64,000 bases of DNA, from NCBI GenBank assembly GCA_963682025.1, contig OY821519.1, positions 10,118,668 to 10,182,667 on the forward strand, in the 5' to 3' direction. Under the pieces are notes generated by a model that was not told where the DNA came from, did not search any database, and worked only from the letters and a program-made list of their open reading frames with translations. Shown in pieces: positions 22,612 through 35,324 of this stretch (positions are counted from its first letter, which is position 1; every line of letters begins with the position of its first letter). The DNA is from Cordilura impudica. Taxonomy: Eukaryota; Arthropoda; Insecta; Diptera; Scathophagidae. A program made the position numbers and the translations under genes.

Positions 22612-22695
22612 ACAATTCGTCACAGATGAACGAAAATTTGTGCGTATTTTGTTTTTATTCTTCATACAAATTTTCGTTCGTCTGTGACGAATTGT
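22612..22695. repeat. Inverted repeat, 30-bp arms
   Basis: Arms 22612-22641 and 22666-22695 pair with one mismatch around a 24-nt spacer; each contains AATTCGTCACAGA.GAACG. A CAGTGATGCCAAATTTT phrase lies 20-35 bp to the left and recurs near other mobile remnants. It could be the core of a hairpin MITE. Confidence 0.8.
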
Positions 22696-24289
22696 TTCAT
22701 GGAAACAGGGTATAAATTATGTTAATAAAATATATTTTCATTTATTGACTCCAAATACTACTACCTGGGAATTATGATCGAACTTCAATGTTTTGGGTTT
22801 TACCTTGCCTACCATGAAGTCAAATTTTGACGTCATCATGAACACTGGTTCAAATTAGGGATGCTAAACGCAAAAAACCAAACGTCACAAAAATTTTAAA
22901 TAAAATAATTTATTATCTTTATATTCTGAAAAACTTCAAATTTTCATCCAAAAAAATTGTGAAAAATAATATATAAATAACATTCTCATCAAACTGCGCT
23001 TTATTTATGTAACAATTTTTTTGTTCGCAATTCTTAAATATCATTTGAGGTTTTCTAAACTTCATTGAATTTAAATTAATATTTTCTTATCCTGAAATGC
23101 TATTAATGTCTCCTCAATCGCAATATTTTTTTTTTTAATTTAAGTTGCTTTTTTAAATGTAAACATATTTGGTGTTTTCTGAATTTCAATTTGTGTTTAA
23201 AGAATAAAATTTATATTTTAAAAATTCAACTGAAGAAGCCATTCTAAATTTCAAGTTATTATTTCCGAAGTTTAAATATGATTTTCTGAAATTCAATTGA
23301 TATTTTCTAATTTATAATTGGAAATCTGAATTCCAGTTTTTAGAATAAATATTTTCTTAAATTTTAATGGAAAATTTAAAAGGTGCAATTTTGCATTTAT
23401 GTGAATAATAATGCTTTAGTAATTATAAACAATTTTTAAAAATTATATGTAATCGCAATCAAATATTTTGTAGGTAAAGCAGAATAATAATTTTATATAT
23501 CTATGTAGAACTCTTTTTAAAGCAAAAAAACACATTGCTTCTTCTTTACTCAGCTCTGTGTATACTTTTAACATTGTTGTGTTTGATATCTAATTGAAAA
23601 TGTTGACATTCATGTTAAGATAGAAATAATTATTGCAAAGCTAATTAGAACAACAATTGTGGCACCATCTACTGTGGCATAGTCACACTGAGCAAAATGA
23701 AGTGACACTCTGTTAATGCAAAAGAAATGTATTTTCTCTAAAACAAAATTCATATTGGAGAATTTTATATAAATAAAATAATATACCGATTTATTACTAA
23801 CATACGGTTATTATGAATGTACATGTATAGAATATATGTATATTACTTTGTTATTTATTATATGTATGTATGTATGTATGTACATATATGTAAATATTAC
23901 ACACAAAAAATACTACATCAAAAGTTATTTTCGTGTTTTTCTTTAAATAAATTTAAACATAAAATTTTGTTAGGTAAATTTACACTGTTTTTTTTTTTTT
24001 TCTTTTTATTAACAACAAGGTAGTTTAGCATTATTTACTTTAGATGTTGGTGAATTTTTACTTCCTTTATATTAACCCGTAGTGTCTCTTTGTCGAAAAA
24101 ATTTTGGATTGATTTTTAAACCCTTTCCCGTGACCCAATCGATCTGAAACTTTGCAAGCAGGCTCATCGCGATGACAAACATAATCTATCAAATTTTTTT
24201 AGTGATGCCAAAACAATGGAAACTTTAAAATTTTTCTACCAGAGTTGATAAAAAAAATTACAAAGGGTTAGATTTTATAATATTATTAC
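22696..24289. other. AT-rich stretch without recognised gene
   Basis: It contains a (TATG)n-like microsatellite at 23860-23890. A TAGTGATGCCAAAACAATGG phrase at 24200 recurs at 26918 before the second Tc1 relic. No coding sequence is supported. Confidence 0.45.
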
Positions 24290-24840
24290 TACAACGACCA
24301 CAAAAACAACAAGTCCATCTATGACAACAATACAACATTTAGAATAACAACAGGAACAATATAGAAACATCATATTTTTATTTTTTTTTAATTTTTCAGA
24401 GATTTCCCTGGACCTGTTCCACCAATTTTAATGATTTTTGAAACAGAAAACTTTGCATGATCTTGGTGAATCATTTTCACTAAAAATTGATGTCTTATTG
24501 AGGCCGTGATCGTGACCAGAACAACATAGAAAATCATATTTTTTCAAGACTTTTTTTAGTTTTTCATTGAGATCTCGGGCTCTATTCAACCGATTTGGAT
24601 GAGTTTAAATGGCAAACTTATCAGAAAGTCAACGAATCAGTTTTTATGCAAACCCTAGCTGCCCGATTAAAGTTGTCATCGTGATTTCCACAGACGGACA
24701 GATGGACATCGCTATATCAACTCTGCTTGTTATAAGGATCACAAATATATATATTTTATGGGTTCCAGAATTTTTTTTAAAGTTATTTAAATTATTACAT
24801 ATATCCTCAGCACACTGTGGTGGAGGGTATAAATTAGTTT
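24290..24840 (+). repeat. Dispersed repeat R2, copy 2
   Basis: This is the longest copy of R2. It shows ACAACATTTAGAATAACAAC, GTGAATCATTTTCACTAA, GACGGACAGATGGACATCGC, CTTGTTATAAGGATCAC and a final CACACTGTGGTGGAGGGTAT. The ORF at 24609 is a reading of this repeat. Confidence 0.65.
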
Positions 24841-25909
24841 AACTGAACTAAGTGGAGGTTACATTCCATAAATCCGGTGTTATGTCTTTAAAATATTTGA
24901 ATAAAGAGTTAAAAACTTCAAACTGACATGCTAAAAATTGATCTTAAATTAAAGATTTTCCCCGCTTAAAAGGGCGTTCCCAACTTTATTAATTTTTTTT
25001 AATAGCTTTCAATTTCTTAACCTACCGAAGCTAAAAACCAAGACAAACATTTATTACTAATATATTTTGATGAGTGTATGTCCAAATGTTTCCACTGGCT
25101 ACATATCTATGTAAGCATTAGTTTTTTGTTTGTTTTTTTTTTTTTTTTTGTCAAATCGTAAGTAATTTCAGTAGATTTTTACAACCTGATAATCTGTTTT
25201 CTATCCGCTGTTAAAACATTTCGTTCATATGTAGACATGTGTAAAATTGATGTCGTGTTATTGTTGGTCGGTAGGGGGGGAGGGGGGCGAAGAGGTCATT
25301 TGATTGTAAGTATGACTAAAGTATTAACTTAAACGCCTGTAAACAAAATAACGAAGAAAACAAGTTAAAAGACCAAACTAATAAAAAATAAATTTACTTT
25401 AACTGTATGTTAAGTTGATCTGATATGAGATTAGATTAGATTATGTCTTTTAAGATGACTTTTTGCTCCTCTTAACAAATAGTCAAATCATAAAAGCAGC
25501 ATTATTTAATAAAAAAAACAGAAATAAGCTGTATTTGTTCAGTTGTTTTCCTATTTCTTCTTAAGTTTATTTGAAGAAGTTTAATAAAATTTTATTTTGA
25601 TGATTGTGCAGTTTTCTTTTTTTTTTTTTGGAAACCATATTTTATTTGCTACCAATGTGTATAAGAATATTTCTCTAAAAGATTTTTAGAAATATTTACT
25701 CGTTTCCTTAGAGAAAGTGTCGTCTTCATTAGAAGACACTTGTGTTCTGATAAATTTCCAAAATATTTATATTTAGAATTTTAAAAGGGAAAATTTACAT
25801 GTGTTAAATTGCGCGGAAATCTATATGCTTATAAGAGTTGCGTGGACGATCATCATCGCCCAGCCCTGTAGGTTCACTTCTCAGCGTACAGATCGACTAA
25901 GAACATATT
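24841..25909. other. AT-rich stretch with one G-rich tract
   Basis: No gene is recognised. A G-run tract (about 25264-25288, seven Gs, A, six Gs) stands out in otherwise AT-rich DNA. Confidence 0.45.
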
Positions 25910-26400
25910 TTAAAAATTCGTCCATTAAGGGGGTAAAAGTGGCCAAAAAGAGGGAAAATGGTCCCAAATGAATTTAGGAATATGAAATTCGGTGTGTAGA
26001 TACCATTTAAGGGGGAAAAACGGCTAGACGCGGTAAAAATTTTACCTTTCTGGATCTTCTACATATGAATCTATATATATGAAATTTGGTATACAGGCTC
26101 CACCGAATACGTGGGCATCAGTCATGAATGAATTTATTGCTAATTCTAACGTCCACGATAGGAAAAACGGCCCAAAAGGGCGAATCTAGTTATAAGAAAT
26201 ATAGTATATGGATTCCACTAGAGATATAGACATCAGAAGAGAGGAAAGCTTTTGGAAATTTGGATGTTAAGGAAGGTAAAAACGGCCCGTTATATTAAAA
26301 GGGTACCTTTTTGTATCTTCTTTATAAAGTAATTTAGGAATATTAAATTTGATATGTAGATTCCACCAGAGACAAGAACATCGGCCAAAAAAATTTTCTT
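25910..26400 (+). repeat. Imperfect internal repeat block
   Basis: Phrases return at intervals of roughly 110-250 bp. These are GGTAAAAACGGCCC (or GGTAAAAGTGGCC), ACCTTT.TGGATCTTCT, AATTTAGGAATAT and TATG.AGATTCCACC. They point to an internally duplicated repeat of unknown class, bordered on the right by an INE-like fragment. Confidence 0.5.
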
Positions 26401-26640
26401 ACAAAAATAAGTAAGAAAATTGTAATCGGTCTAGACAGATGCCTTATACCATGCGTTTAGAAAATGGGTCTTAGGTCCAGGATGTAATAAATACACATAA
26501 ACCCAATTTGACTGAGATAGATTTGATAATTTGGATCTTAGAATCTTTTGGTAAGTTAAGTCGATCTCATAGGGGGCATTAAAATGGGTCTGAACATGCA
26601 GCCATTTTCACCAACTTCAATAGTGGTTGTCCTATGGCTG
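26401..26640 (-). mobile_element. INE-like (GTCY) repeat, copy b, fragment
   Basis: The minus-strand 3' end AAGTAAGAAAATTGTAATCGGTC leads into CCATGCGTTTAG, GGTCTTAGGTCCA and GGGTCTGAACATG, as in the full-length copy at 33353-34096. The terminal hairpin is degenerate and the part with the GTCY tract is missing. Confidence 0.65.
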
Positions 26641-26999
26641 ATATATTAATTTAATATTAAATTGTTTTTAATCTTTATAATTTCTAATTATATTTTATGT
26701 GTATATTTTTAATAATTTTCAAACCTGATATAAGTAGAAAATTGGTATTTTAATAGAGCAGGCGGTAATAAATTGGAAACATTTACAAAATTCTTATTTT
26801 ACCAATTTTGATTTTAATAATTTCGCGTTTAGCCCTAAAATTAAGTTTTAAAATAAAATTGTTACAAAAAAATACAATTAAAAACACACAGATGAACGAA
26901 AAATAAAATATTTTTTAGTGATGCCAAAACAGTGGAAACTTTTAAACTTCTTTATCAGAGTTAATTAAAACAACAAAAATAGAGGACGGTGTGACAAAA
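26641..26999. other. AT-rich spacer
   Basis: No gene. CACAGATGAACGAAAA at 26890 repeats part of the inverted repeat at 22612, and TAGTGATGCCAAAACAGTGG follows at 26918. Confidence 0.4.
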
Positions 27000-27600
27000 A
27001 TTTAGATTCTTACGTTTTCTTTCAATTAATATAAAATAATGGCAAGAAAAAAGTTTTATGAACAGCTAAGAACCACAATAGTAGATGATTTTAGTGTTGG
27101 TCGTAAGCAAAAGAATATTTTTAAGAAATATGCTATGAATAAATCCATAATTTCATTTTATGGCTCAGACACCATAAACCCCTTTAAAATGCTAATTAAA
27201 GAAGTCACAAACAATCCGAAAGTTAAACCTTGTGCTCGAACTGTTTTCCGACGACCAATTGAAACTGATCTTGCTTGTAATCGTCCTGTAAGGAAACTAC
27301 TGATATATCAAAAAATCGTCTGGCTAACATTAATCTTGCTTAAGAACACATGAACTGGAATTAGAATACTATTGACGTATAGTATTGGCGAAAAAATTAA
27401 ATATTTAAACGTCCATAAAATTTGATTATTCCCCCACAGGACCCAAAGTTTTGGGGATTTTGCTATAATAATCTAATACAATCGGTCGGTATACAAATCA
27501 TCCACCCCCAAGACTATGACCATCATTTTATTTTACAGTGTTATTGTACAATGAAGGTTTACATTATTTTGTCAACAGCATAAAAATTAATACTTTTAAT
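27000..27600 (+). pseudogene. Tc1/mariner-type transposase, N-terminal half, broken
   Basis: The open piece 27039-27353 begins MARKKFYEQLR and shows a first helix-turn-helix (VGRKQKNIFKKYAMNKSIIS). After a disturbed stretch come NPKV, ARTVFRR.IETDLA and RPVRKLL, the second DNA-binding half typical of Tc1-like transposases. Beyond 27353 only vague remains of the catalytic core are legible and no complete DDE set is seen. It is a different family from the relic at 18966. Confidence 0.6.
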
Positions 27601-28846
27601 TTTTGTTATTTTTTTCTGAAGATCTGTTAACATTTCTTCTGTTTTAAATAAATAAAACATATAAATGTTTAAATTAATAAAAGTGTTTTTCATTTTATGA
27701 TCAAAAACATATTTTGATCGTATCGTATTGTCACTCACACTACATTTCTTTGTATTTTTAAATATTATTATGGTTTAAATAGTGATTATATAATATATAT
27801 AATTATATAAAATATTAAGTATCTCAGTTACAAAAATCACAACTAAGATGAAGATATCCTAAGTCAGCATAAGCGTAGATAACGGTTAGCATTTCCAGCC
27901 TTACCCCCCTAGTTTGAGGCATATCAAAAAGATGATCTATCCAAATGGATAAGAACTTTTATAAGTTGCAATAAATTTTCAAAATTTCTTCAGCTAGATG
28001 TGAAATAAGTATATTTCTGATACGTAGAATCAAGATATTGCTACATTCAACAAATAGTGTACCTATTTTTCACATTGAAAATAAGATAGTTAAATATAAT
28101 ATATTCAAAATTTTTTTGCAAAAAAAGTGCAAAAATTGTCTCTGACTAATACCAAAATGTGCAATTTCGAACAATGGAATTTAGTATTTATATTGATAAA
28201 GAATGGCTGATGAATGTTGTTAACAAAAATCTTGAAGTTGTTTTTCTCTCCAGATCTATGCCACTCAACTTTATATGGTTTCAACAAGATCGTGAAACTT
28301 GTCAGAATTACAGCGAAAATTTACCAATAAGCTAATTTAAAGAAACGCCACATATTGGGGTTATTGCAAACACAAAACTTACAACAAAAATTTGGATGAT
28401 TTTAAGCAATGCATTGATAATTGAGGCAATTCCCACTTTTATCCTCCAGCTAATACCGAATAACTTTTCGATATGATGTCGCACTTGCGTTGCAATTCTA
28501 TATTCATTAAATGGAATTTTGCAATTCTATATCGAATTATGTATTATGTGGTTTAACTAAATTCCTTAATTAATCTTTAAATATAATTTTTTAAATACTG
28601 CAATGAATAGGAAACAAAACACTTCCTGAAAAAAAAATCTTTTTTTAATGACAGTAATTTTAAATGCTTGATCTGATCTATCTATATAAAAAATGGTTTC
28701 CTTAAAATCTATTTTTTTTTTAATTATAAATATAATGCAACGACAAATGTATTTGCCGTCCCATATTTAATTAAATTTATTTGACACTTTTTTTCTCAAA
28801 TAGTAACAGAAATTACAAAAATACAACAAATAAAGAATATTTATGA
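27601..28846. other. AT-rich stretch without recognised gene
   Basis: Scattered short ORFs only; nothing recognised on either strand. Confidence 0.45.
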
Positions 28847-29269
28847 CTAGCTGATCCCGCAAACTTTGTTTTGCCATATAACTTATCTCTAGTGAATATT
28901 TTTGTTGTTAATTAAAAAATTTCGACAGTATTATAAGTGTATGGGGATGCGATCTATGACAGAAAGAGGAATGGAGCGCTGTAGACCATGATGGCCGATG
29001 AAAACAAAAAATATCAACCGTTTATTTTTTCAATAAAATGGATTTCTTGAACGTAAAGAACTTTGAAATAAAAATAAAAAAAAAATTGTTAAAAAAGTTT
29101 TGTTTTCTATATTTTAATTCATGCAATGAACGTGTCCTATGTTTCTTAATTAGGAAAAAAAATCATGTGAGTCCGATCGCAGGGGAGATGTGTAAACATC
29201 TAGTAATTAAAAATTTTTTTATAGCACTTTCTTAAAATCAAACAGAAAGCGTATCACTTATAGCAATCA

Positions 29270-30265
29270 ATTTTTCGCTTTTTATTTTTTATTTTTAATT
29301 TTTCGTTTTAATTTTTTTTTTTTTAATTTTTTTTTTTTAATTTTTCATTTTTTATTTTTAATTTTTAATTTCAATTTTTCATTTCTTAATTTCAATTTTC
29401 AATTTTTTATTTTTCATTTTTCATTTTTCATTTTTAATTTTTTTTCTTCATTTTTCATTTTTCATTTTCCAATTTTATTTTTCTTTTTTTTATTTTTCAT
29501 TTTTATTTTTCATTTTTTATTTTTCAATTTTCATTTTTTATTTTTCATTTTTTATGTTTAATTTTTTATTTTTCATTTGTTATTTTTCATTTTTTATTTT
29601 TTATTATTCATTTTTAATTTTAGTTTTTCCTTTTTCATTTCTTATTTTTCAATGTTTCATTTTTTATGTTGCTTTTTTTATTTTTAATTTTTTTATTTTT
29701 AATTTTTTAGTTTTAATTTTTTATTATTCATTTTTTATATTTTATTTTTAATTTTTCCTTTTTATTTTTTTTTTATTTTTCATTTTTCATTTTTCATTTT
29801 TCATTTTTTATTTTTGATTTTTCATTTTTTATTTTTCATATTTCATTTTTCATTTTTCATTTTTCATTTTTTATTTTTCATTTTTATTCTTAATTTTTTA
29901 TTTTCCATTTTTAATTTTTTTTTTCATTTTTCATTTTTCGTTTTTAATTTTTTATTTTTCATTTTTCAATTTTCGTTTTTCATTTTTCATTTTTCGTTTT
30001 TAATTTTTTATTTTTCATTTTTCATTTTTAATTTATTTTTAATTTTTCATTTTTTATTTTTCATTTCTCATTTCTCATTTTTCATTTTTTGTTTTTTATT
30101 TTTAATTTTTTTATTTTTCATTTTTTATTTTTCATTATTCATTTTTAATTTTTCATTTTTCATTTTTTAATTTTCATTTTTAATTTTTCATTTTTCATTT
30201 TTTATTTTTCATTTTCAATTTTTTATTTTTAATTTCTTTTTTTCATTTTTTATTTTTCATTTTTA
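29270..30265 (+). repeat. About 1 kb of (ATTTTTC)-like low-complexity DNA
   Basis: Almost only A, T and a little C, built from short units such as ATTTTTC, ATTTTTA and ATTTTTT with interruptions. The Phe-rich ORFs at 29554 and 29814 are its automatic translation and not genes. Confidence 0.9.
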
Positions 30266-30279
30266 ATTTTCAAACAGGT

Positions 30280-30815
30280 TATCATAATATCATAATTTTT
30301 TCACCAATACAATCACATTTTGTCTTACGACTCACATGTTACGCTGTTTTTGAAATTTACCCCCCTGCGCGTAAAAAACGTTTATATAACGCTATTCGCT
30401 CCCTGATTTAATCTACTCACACTTCATTTTGTCTCCAAACACTTCCAATAAATTGTGCCTTCATTTTATATCCAGACACTTCCTTTTTACAGTCATTCGT
30501 TTATTTTTTTTATTTTTATTTATGTTTGATTAGCATTAATATTAAATTGTGTTAGCATATGTGGAATAAATTATATTGTGGAAAATACTTTTAAATGTTT
30601 GAGAAAATTAATTTTAAATCTTTATAAAAAGTGAAGAAATAAAATGCAGAAAACAGCGACAAAAAGGTTATTACGCATCATAATTTTTTCACCAAACAAT
30701 CATCAGTCACACCGAGATGTCTTAATTTTCACTTCTTACGCAAAAGATGTTACGGTCACATACATATTACGCTGTTTTTGTGATTGTATTGTGAAATAGA
30801 AATTTACCCCCCTGC
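30280..30815 (+). repeat. Direct repeat pair with CCCCCCTGCGCG motif
   Basis: Two copies (about 30280-30365 and 30670-30815) share ATCATAATTTTTTCACCAA, TTACGCTGTTTTTG and AAATTTACCCCCCTGCGCG. The second copy has about 50 bp more. They lie just before the Helitron-type end at 30887. Confidence 0.6.
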
Positions 30816-30887
30816 GCGAATAGATGTTTACACATCTAAAATTGATATTCACTGTAAGAAGTAGCGAAGCACGACAGGGTACACTAG

Positions 30888-31211
30888 AATTTTTTTGTAT
30901 GGGACGCCCACCAACCCAATTGACGTGCAGGAAGTTTGAAGACTCTGGCCATCATAGTACTCAAGATATATGATGATATGTATTTGCCATGTATGGGAAG
31001 TGTTTGATCCCACACATTTTTAGCCCGACTTCTCACATTCCTAACTTATGTACTTCTACAAAGTTTCAGAACTCTTGCTATCATAGAGCTCCAGATATTA
31101 AAATTTTTTTATATGTGGGAGGTGCCACGCCTACTTGATATATCAAAAAAAATATAGCCTATTTTAGTTTTAAACACCCAACCAAACAAACAAACAAATT
31201 TTCATTTTATA
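30888..31211 (-). mobile_element. Helitron-type 5' region fragment
   Basis: Read on the minus strand it begins near 31208 with TATAAAATGAAAATTTGTTTG and continues with GTAGGCGTGGCACCTCCCA and a string of ..GAGTTCTGAAACTTTG phrases. This matches the style of the 5' regions at 1295 and 57545. Mini-Helitron H3 abuts its start. Confidence 0.5.
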
Positions 31212-31651
31212 TCTATAATAAAAAAAATAGTCAAGGCGATTTCTAGTGACCGATGTTAGTGTGTCAGTTTTAAGCCTATTTTGACCAAACATCATTCATT
31301 TGAAAGGTATTTCTCTTTAGCTGTCCACCAGATTTACAGATTTTGAAATTTTTTAATGTTGAGTTATGCTCATTTAAAGTTGCTACTAACACATACATAA
31401 AATTATACACTGCTATGTGTGTGTTTATTAAATTTATTAATGTGTTTGCAGAAAAAAAAAATAAATTCGTTTTCTTTATGCGCAATAACAATTATGTTGA
31501 ATTGAAAAATAATTTTGGACATGAACCAATAAATGGACACATACCAAAAAACAATAACGCAATCGTTATTTAAAAAATGTTGAATTGTGAATTCGCTAAA
31601 ATTGATTAGCATGGAATTTGCACTCGAACTTCGAGGGTTGGGATCTGCTAG
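31212..31651 (+). mobile_element. Mini-Helitron family H, copy H3
   Basis: It starts TCTATAATA after A and ends GGATCTGCTAG before T, with CTCGAACTTCGAG as the terminal hairpin. Overlapping ORFs on both strands (31276-31612) are readings of the repeat. At 440 bp it is one of the longer copies. Confidence 0.75.
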
Positions 31652-31739
31652 TATACATAGATAGAAGATTATAATGTAATGTCTTAAAGCTAGATCTGAT
31701 CAAATCCGAGGAAAATTTAAAAAAGTACAGTTCTACCTT

Positions 31740-31990
31740 TTACTTAACCTTTTGCTCATAAAATATTTATTCTCTCTTTTATCCATTTTACCGAATCTAT
31801 GTCTATAGCGATGACCGTCTGTCCGTCCGCCCGTCTCTCTCTTTGTCTGTTGAAATCACGCTCATTCGCAAAAAACCATTTATCTGTGTGAAATTGGGAT
31901 AATATTGTTTGTCATTATTTCGAGCAGGTTGGCATATTTAAAATGGGGTAATTCGAGCATCATTGTCCAAAGATATGGCCTAACATATGG
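31740..31990 (-). repeat. R2-like repeat fragment
   Basis: ATAGCGATGACCGTCTGTCCGTCCGCCCGTC followed by TTGAAATCACGC is the reverse-strand counterpart of the GGACAGACGGACATCGC region of R2. It is too diverged to place precisely. Confidence 0.4.
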
Positions 31991-33352
31991 AGACACCTTT
32001 AAAAAAATTATCAAAATTCAGTGTGTTTATTATAATAATTCAGTATTTAGTTTATAAAATTTCCTTTTTCAAATATTTTGTCCACATTTGTTATATATAG
32101 TGCAATAAGTCCAGTTCCTAATGTAAACGTAAAACGTTGGAGCTTACCAGAGATTCGGCATAACCGAATTTAACACTTTTACTTTTATTATTCACTTTCT
32201 ATGAAACACAAATATATATATGAGAAAATGAGAAAAAGCGTGATTAAAAAAAAAAAAATTAAAAATTAACTTTAAAAATAAATTAAAATTTTATAAAAAT
32301 ATTTCTTCAATAAAATTCTTTCAAAATCTAAATTGCAATATAATTGATTATGAAAAGCATCTTAAACTTCTGTTCACATATTTTTTTTTTTTATTTATTT
32401 AACACTTCTGGAAATTTGTCACAAAATAAAAATGAAATAAGTACTTCATTCAACATCATTAACTCCATATGGAGTATACTTAAATATACAAAGAGAACTC
32501 CCTAATATAGAACAATCGTTGTTCTACAAGTATCATTGAAATATTTATTTAGTATAGCCTCCAGGTATAAAAACGATTACCGCATACAATCTTTACTTTA
32601 CCGCACACCACATACAGTAGTCGACGAGCACAAATTGAAATAAAACGCACACAAAAAAAAAACACTAAAGAGCCAATTACAGATCTATGGATTATTGTTT
32701 TTATTATTTGGAAGCCTTCAAATACTATTGGAAAATTGTAGCCCCAGGCTAGTGTCACTAATAAGATGATTTTTAGTTTTTTTTTTTGTGACAGATGTGA
32801 CACACACAAACTAACATAGTCGTACTCGCATATTTTATATTAAAAGATTTCAGTAATGAATGAAAAACTACCAGTTGTTGAATGTTTGGTAAAATAAAAA
32901 TGTTTTGCAAAAAAAAAAACCCTGTGATTATGAAACTTTTTTCGGTTTGTTGTTATAATTATTTTTCAATTATAAGGTAGAAAAAAAAACGTTATGAATT
33001 TCGCATTATAAATAATTTTGTATTTCCGTTTTGGGTGAGGGAGTTTTCCCCCACCGCCCTTAAAGGGTTTGTTTATAAAAGTCAGTTTTAATAAAAATTC
33101 CTTAATGAATCCTTGTATGAGTTGGCAAATTTTATGTACTTAAATCTATTGGTTATGGATACAACTATGCAAGACGTGGTTGAATGTCTATCAAATTAAC
33201 TTTAGATTAACTTTTTCGTATAGATTTACTGGATAAACTGTCAATCAGTAGAAAAATTGGAATATTCTCATTAAGGGTATGCACTTTATTAAATAAGCCT
33301 TTTTCGATTTTCATTAGTGTTACATATATAAATCGAAGTTTTTAAATCCTTT
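31991..33352. other. AT-rich stretch without recognised gene
   Basis: The minus-strand ORF at 32549-32809 has no recognisable domain. Nothing else is seen. Confidence 0.45.
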
Positions 33353-34096
33353 TTATACCCTATACCACTATGTGGTTTGGGTATAATGACTTTGTGTTGC
33401 TGTTTGTAACAACCAAATATATTTGACCTAGACCCATCTTTAATTATACCGATCGAATCAGAATCACTTTTTGAGTTGATTTAGCAATGTCCGTCCGTCC
33501 GTCCGTCCGTCTGTGTGTCCATGTAAACTTTGTAATCAAACTGCAGGTCGCAAATATGAATATATTTTGATGAAATTTGGTATATAAGCTTTTATCGACC
33601 ATGGGATGAACGCTATTGAAATCGATGAGAATCGGTCCATGTTCAGACCTAGCCCCCATACAAATTACCCCTATGAAATCGACATAAATTGCCATAAGAT
33701 CCAAATTGTCATATAGATCTTACTCAAATTGGGTTTGGTATGCGTTCATTACGTCCATTAATGAGTAATCCAAAAATGATCCCTTTGGCCCCATATACGG
33801 CTGCTTTCCGATCTTCACTTAAATCTATTAAAAAACAAAAATATTGCACTGATTCTTCTCAGATTTGGTTTGTATATATTTTTGCAAAATACAAGAGACT
33901 TTTCCAAACATGATCAGGATCGGTCCATTTTTGGACCTAGTCCCCATATAGATATAGCCAAAAAAATAAATAAAAATCCCACTCAAATTTGGTTTTTGCT
34001 TATTTTCTATGTCCAGTTTAAGAGATAGGGTTTCTAAACGCATGGTATAGGGTATCGTATAGTCGGTCCAGACCGACTATAATTTTCTTACTTGTT
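33353..34096 (+). mobile_element. INE-like (GTCY) repeat, copy c, near full length
   Basis: The 5' end reads TTATACCCTATACCACTATGTGGTTTGGGTATAA. A GTCCGTCCGTCCGTCCGTCT tract lies at 33488-33518. The 3' end has a 24-nt hairpin (34058-34081; arms TATAGTCGGT and ACCGACTATA) followed by ATTTTCTTACTTG. A subterminal inverted repeat, a GTCY microsatellite and a 3' hairpin are the known plan of INE-1/DINE non-autonomous Helitron relatives (helentrons) in flies. There is no coding potential. Confidence 0.7.
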
Positions 34097-34692
34097 TTTT
34101 TTTTTTGTGACAAAGAAAATTTAAATATATTTGTAGTGAATATCTTAAAATTTTGGAATTGAGAATTTCTTAATTAAAATGTACAACAAGCTAATTTAAA
34201 ACCCATTTTTAATCTCCAAATCATAAATTTTTGAGACAAAATTAAATTTTCTTTAATATTATTTTCCCCAATCAATCAAGAGATTCGAAAAATGGTCTTA
34301 GCGCAAAAATATAAAATAAAATATACATAAACACAAATTTAGTTCCATAGTTGCCTGCAAAATGGTCATAGTTGAAATTAGATGTTAATATTATATGAGG
34401 ACTTAATTCAAAAATTATCATGTTTCCTGGGGTCACTTTTATATTCTAAGAAAAAATACGACAAAAACTTGTGTGAATTATATCCGATTTACATGCCTTT
34501 ATAGAGACTAAATAAAGAAAAATGATTAACGGAGATAATATTTAGCTGTGAAATATATCTGGGGAGTCCGCAGATCCCCAACAATTCATATATCATAATC
34601 ACTTTTTTTTTCATTAAGAAAATAAATAATAAAAAAATTAACACAAAGAAATAATTTAAAATTTAGTTCAAATTTTCACAATAATAAAACTG
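34097..34692. other. AT-rich spacer between two INE-like repeats
   Basis: No gene is recognised. The flanking INE-like copies c and d point in opposite directions. Confidence 0.4.
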
Positions 34693-35324
34693 AAAACAAG
34701 TAAGGAAATTATAGTGGGTTTAGATCCACTATATGATACCATATACCATGTGTTTAGAGAAACCATCTTAGGTCCAACAAATAGATATAGAAAAAAGCAT
34801 AAACCAAATTTGAGTGGCATTGTTATTAACTTTTCCGGCAGATATGAAAAAGTTTATATCGGATGCTACATTTATATGGAGACTAGGTCGAAAAATTATC
34901 ATATTCGGTATAGCCACTTATATTTTTCAAAAACATAGCGTGAACCACTAATAAACATACACAATCCAAATTTGATCTGTATGATAATGTTGATCTTATG
35001 ACAATTTAAGTCGATTAAAAAGGGGCCATTTGTGTGGGGCCTAGGTCTGAACATGAACCGATTTTCACCAATTTCAATAACGTTCGTCCTATGGCCAACG
35101 GAAGCTTATAAACCCAATTTTATCAAAATGTATTCATATTTGTGACCTGTGGTTTGATTATAAGTTTTACATTGACACACAGACGGACGGACGGACAGAT
35201 AGTTGGACAGACGGACACCGTTAAATCGACCCCGAAAGTGATCGGTATACCAAAAGATGGGTTTAATACTTTGGTAGTTGAAAATATCAACTCAAAGTCA
35301 TCATACCCTGACCACACAGTGGTA
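34693..35324 (-). mobile_element. INE-like (GTCY) repeat, copy d
   Basis: The minus-strand element runs from the 3' end AAACAAGTAAGGAAATT, with hairpin TATAGTGG..CCACTATA (34710-34733), to the GACGGACGGACGGACAG tract (about 35183-35200) and the end ACCCTGACCACACAGTGGT. Relative to copy c one hairpin base pair is exchanged (C-G for G-C). Mini-Helitron H4 is inserted at its 5' end. Confidence 0.7.

Larger units (their letters stand above)
28847..30887. mobile_element. Block bounded by two opposed Helitron-type 3' ends
   Basis: At the left, CTAGCTGATCCCGCAAACTT is the reverse complement of a Helitron 3' end (compare the 3' end at 4070-4088). At the right, GTAGCGAAGCACGACAGGG..CTAG is a second Helitron-type 3' end in plus orientation, here followed by A rather than T. 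The interior holds a 1-kb low-complexity tract and short repeats, including GATGTGTAAACATCTA (29190) whose inverse recurs at 30815. Whether this is one element or two neighbours is unclear. Confidence 0.45.

Noticed and set aside
29554..30170. Two Phe-rich ORFs
   Set aside because: They are straight translations of the ATTTTTC-like low-complexity tract.
31276..31612. ORFs on both strands inside mini-Helitron H3
   Set aside because: Eight related copies do not keep these frames.
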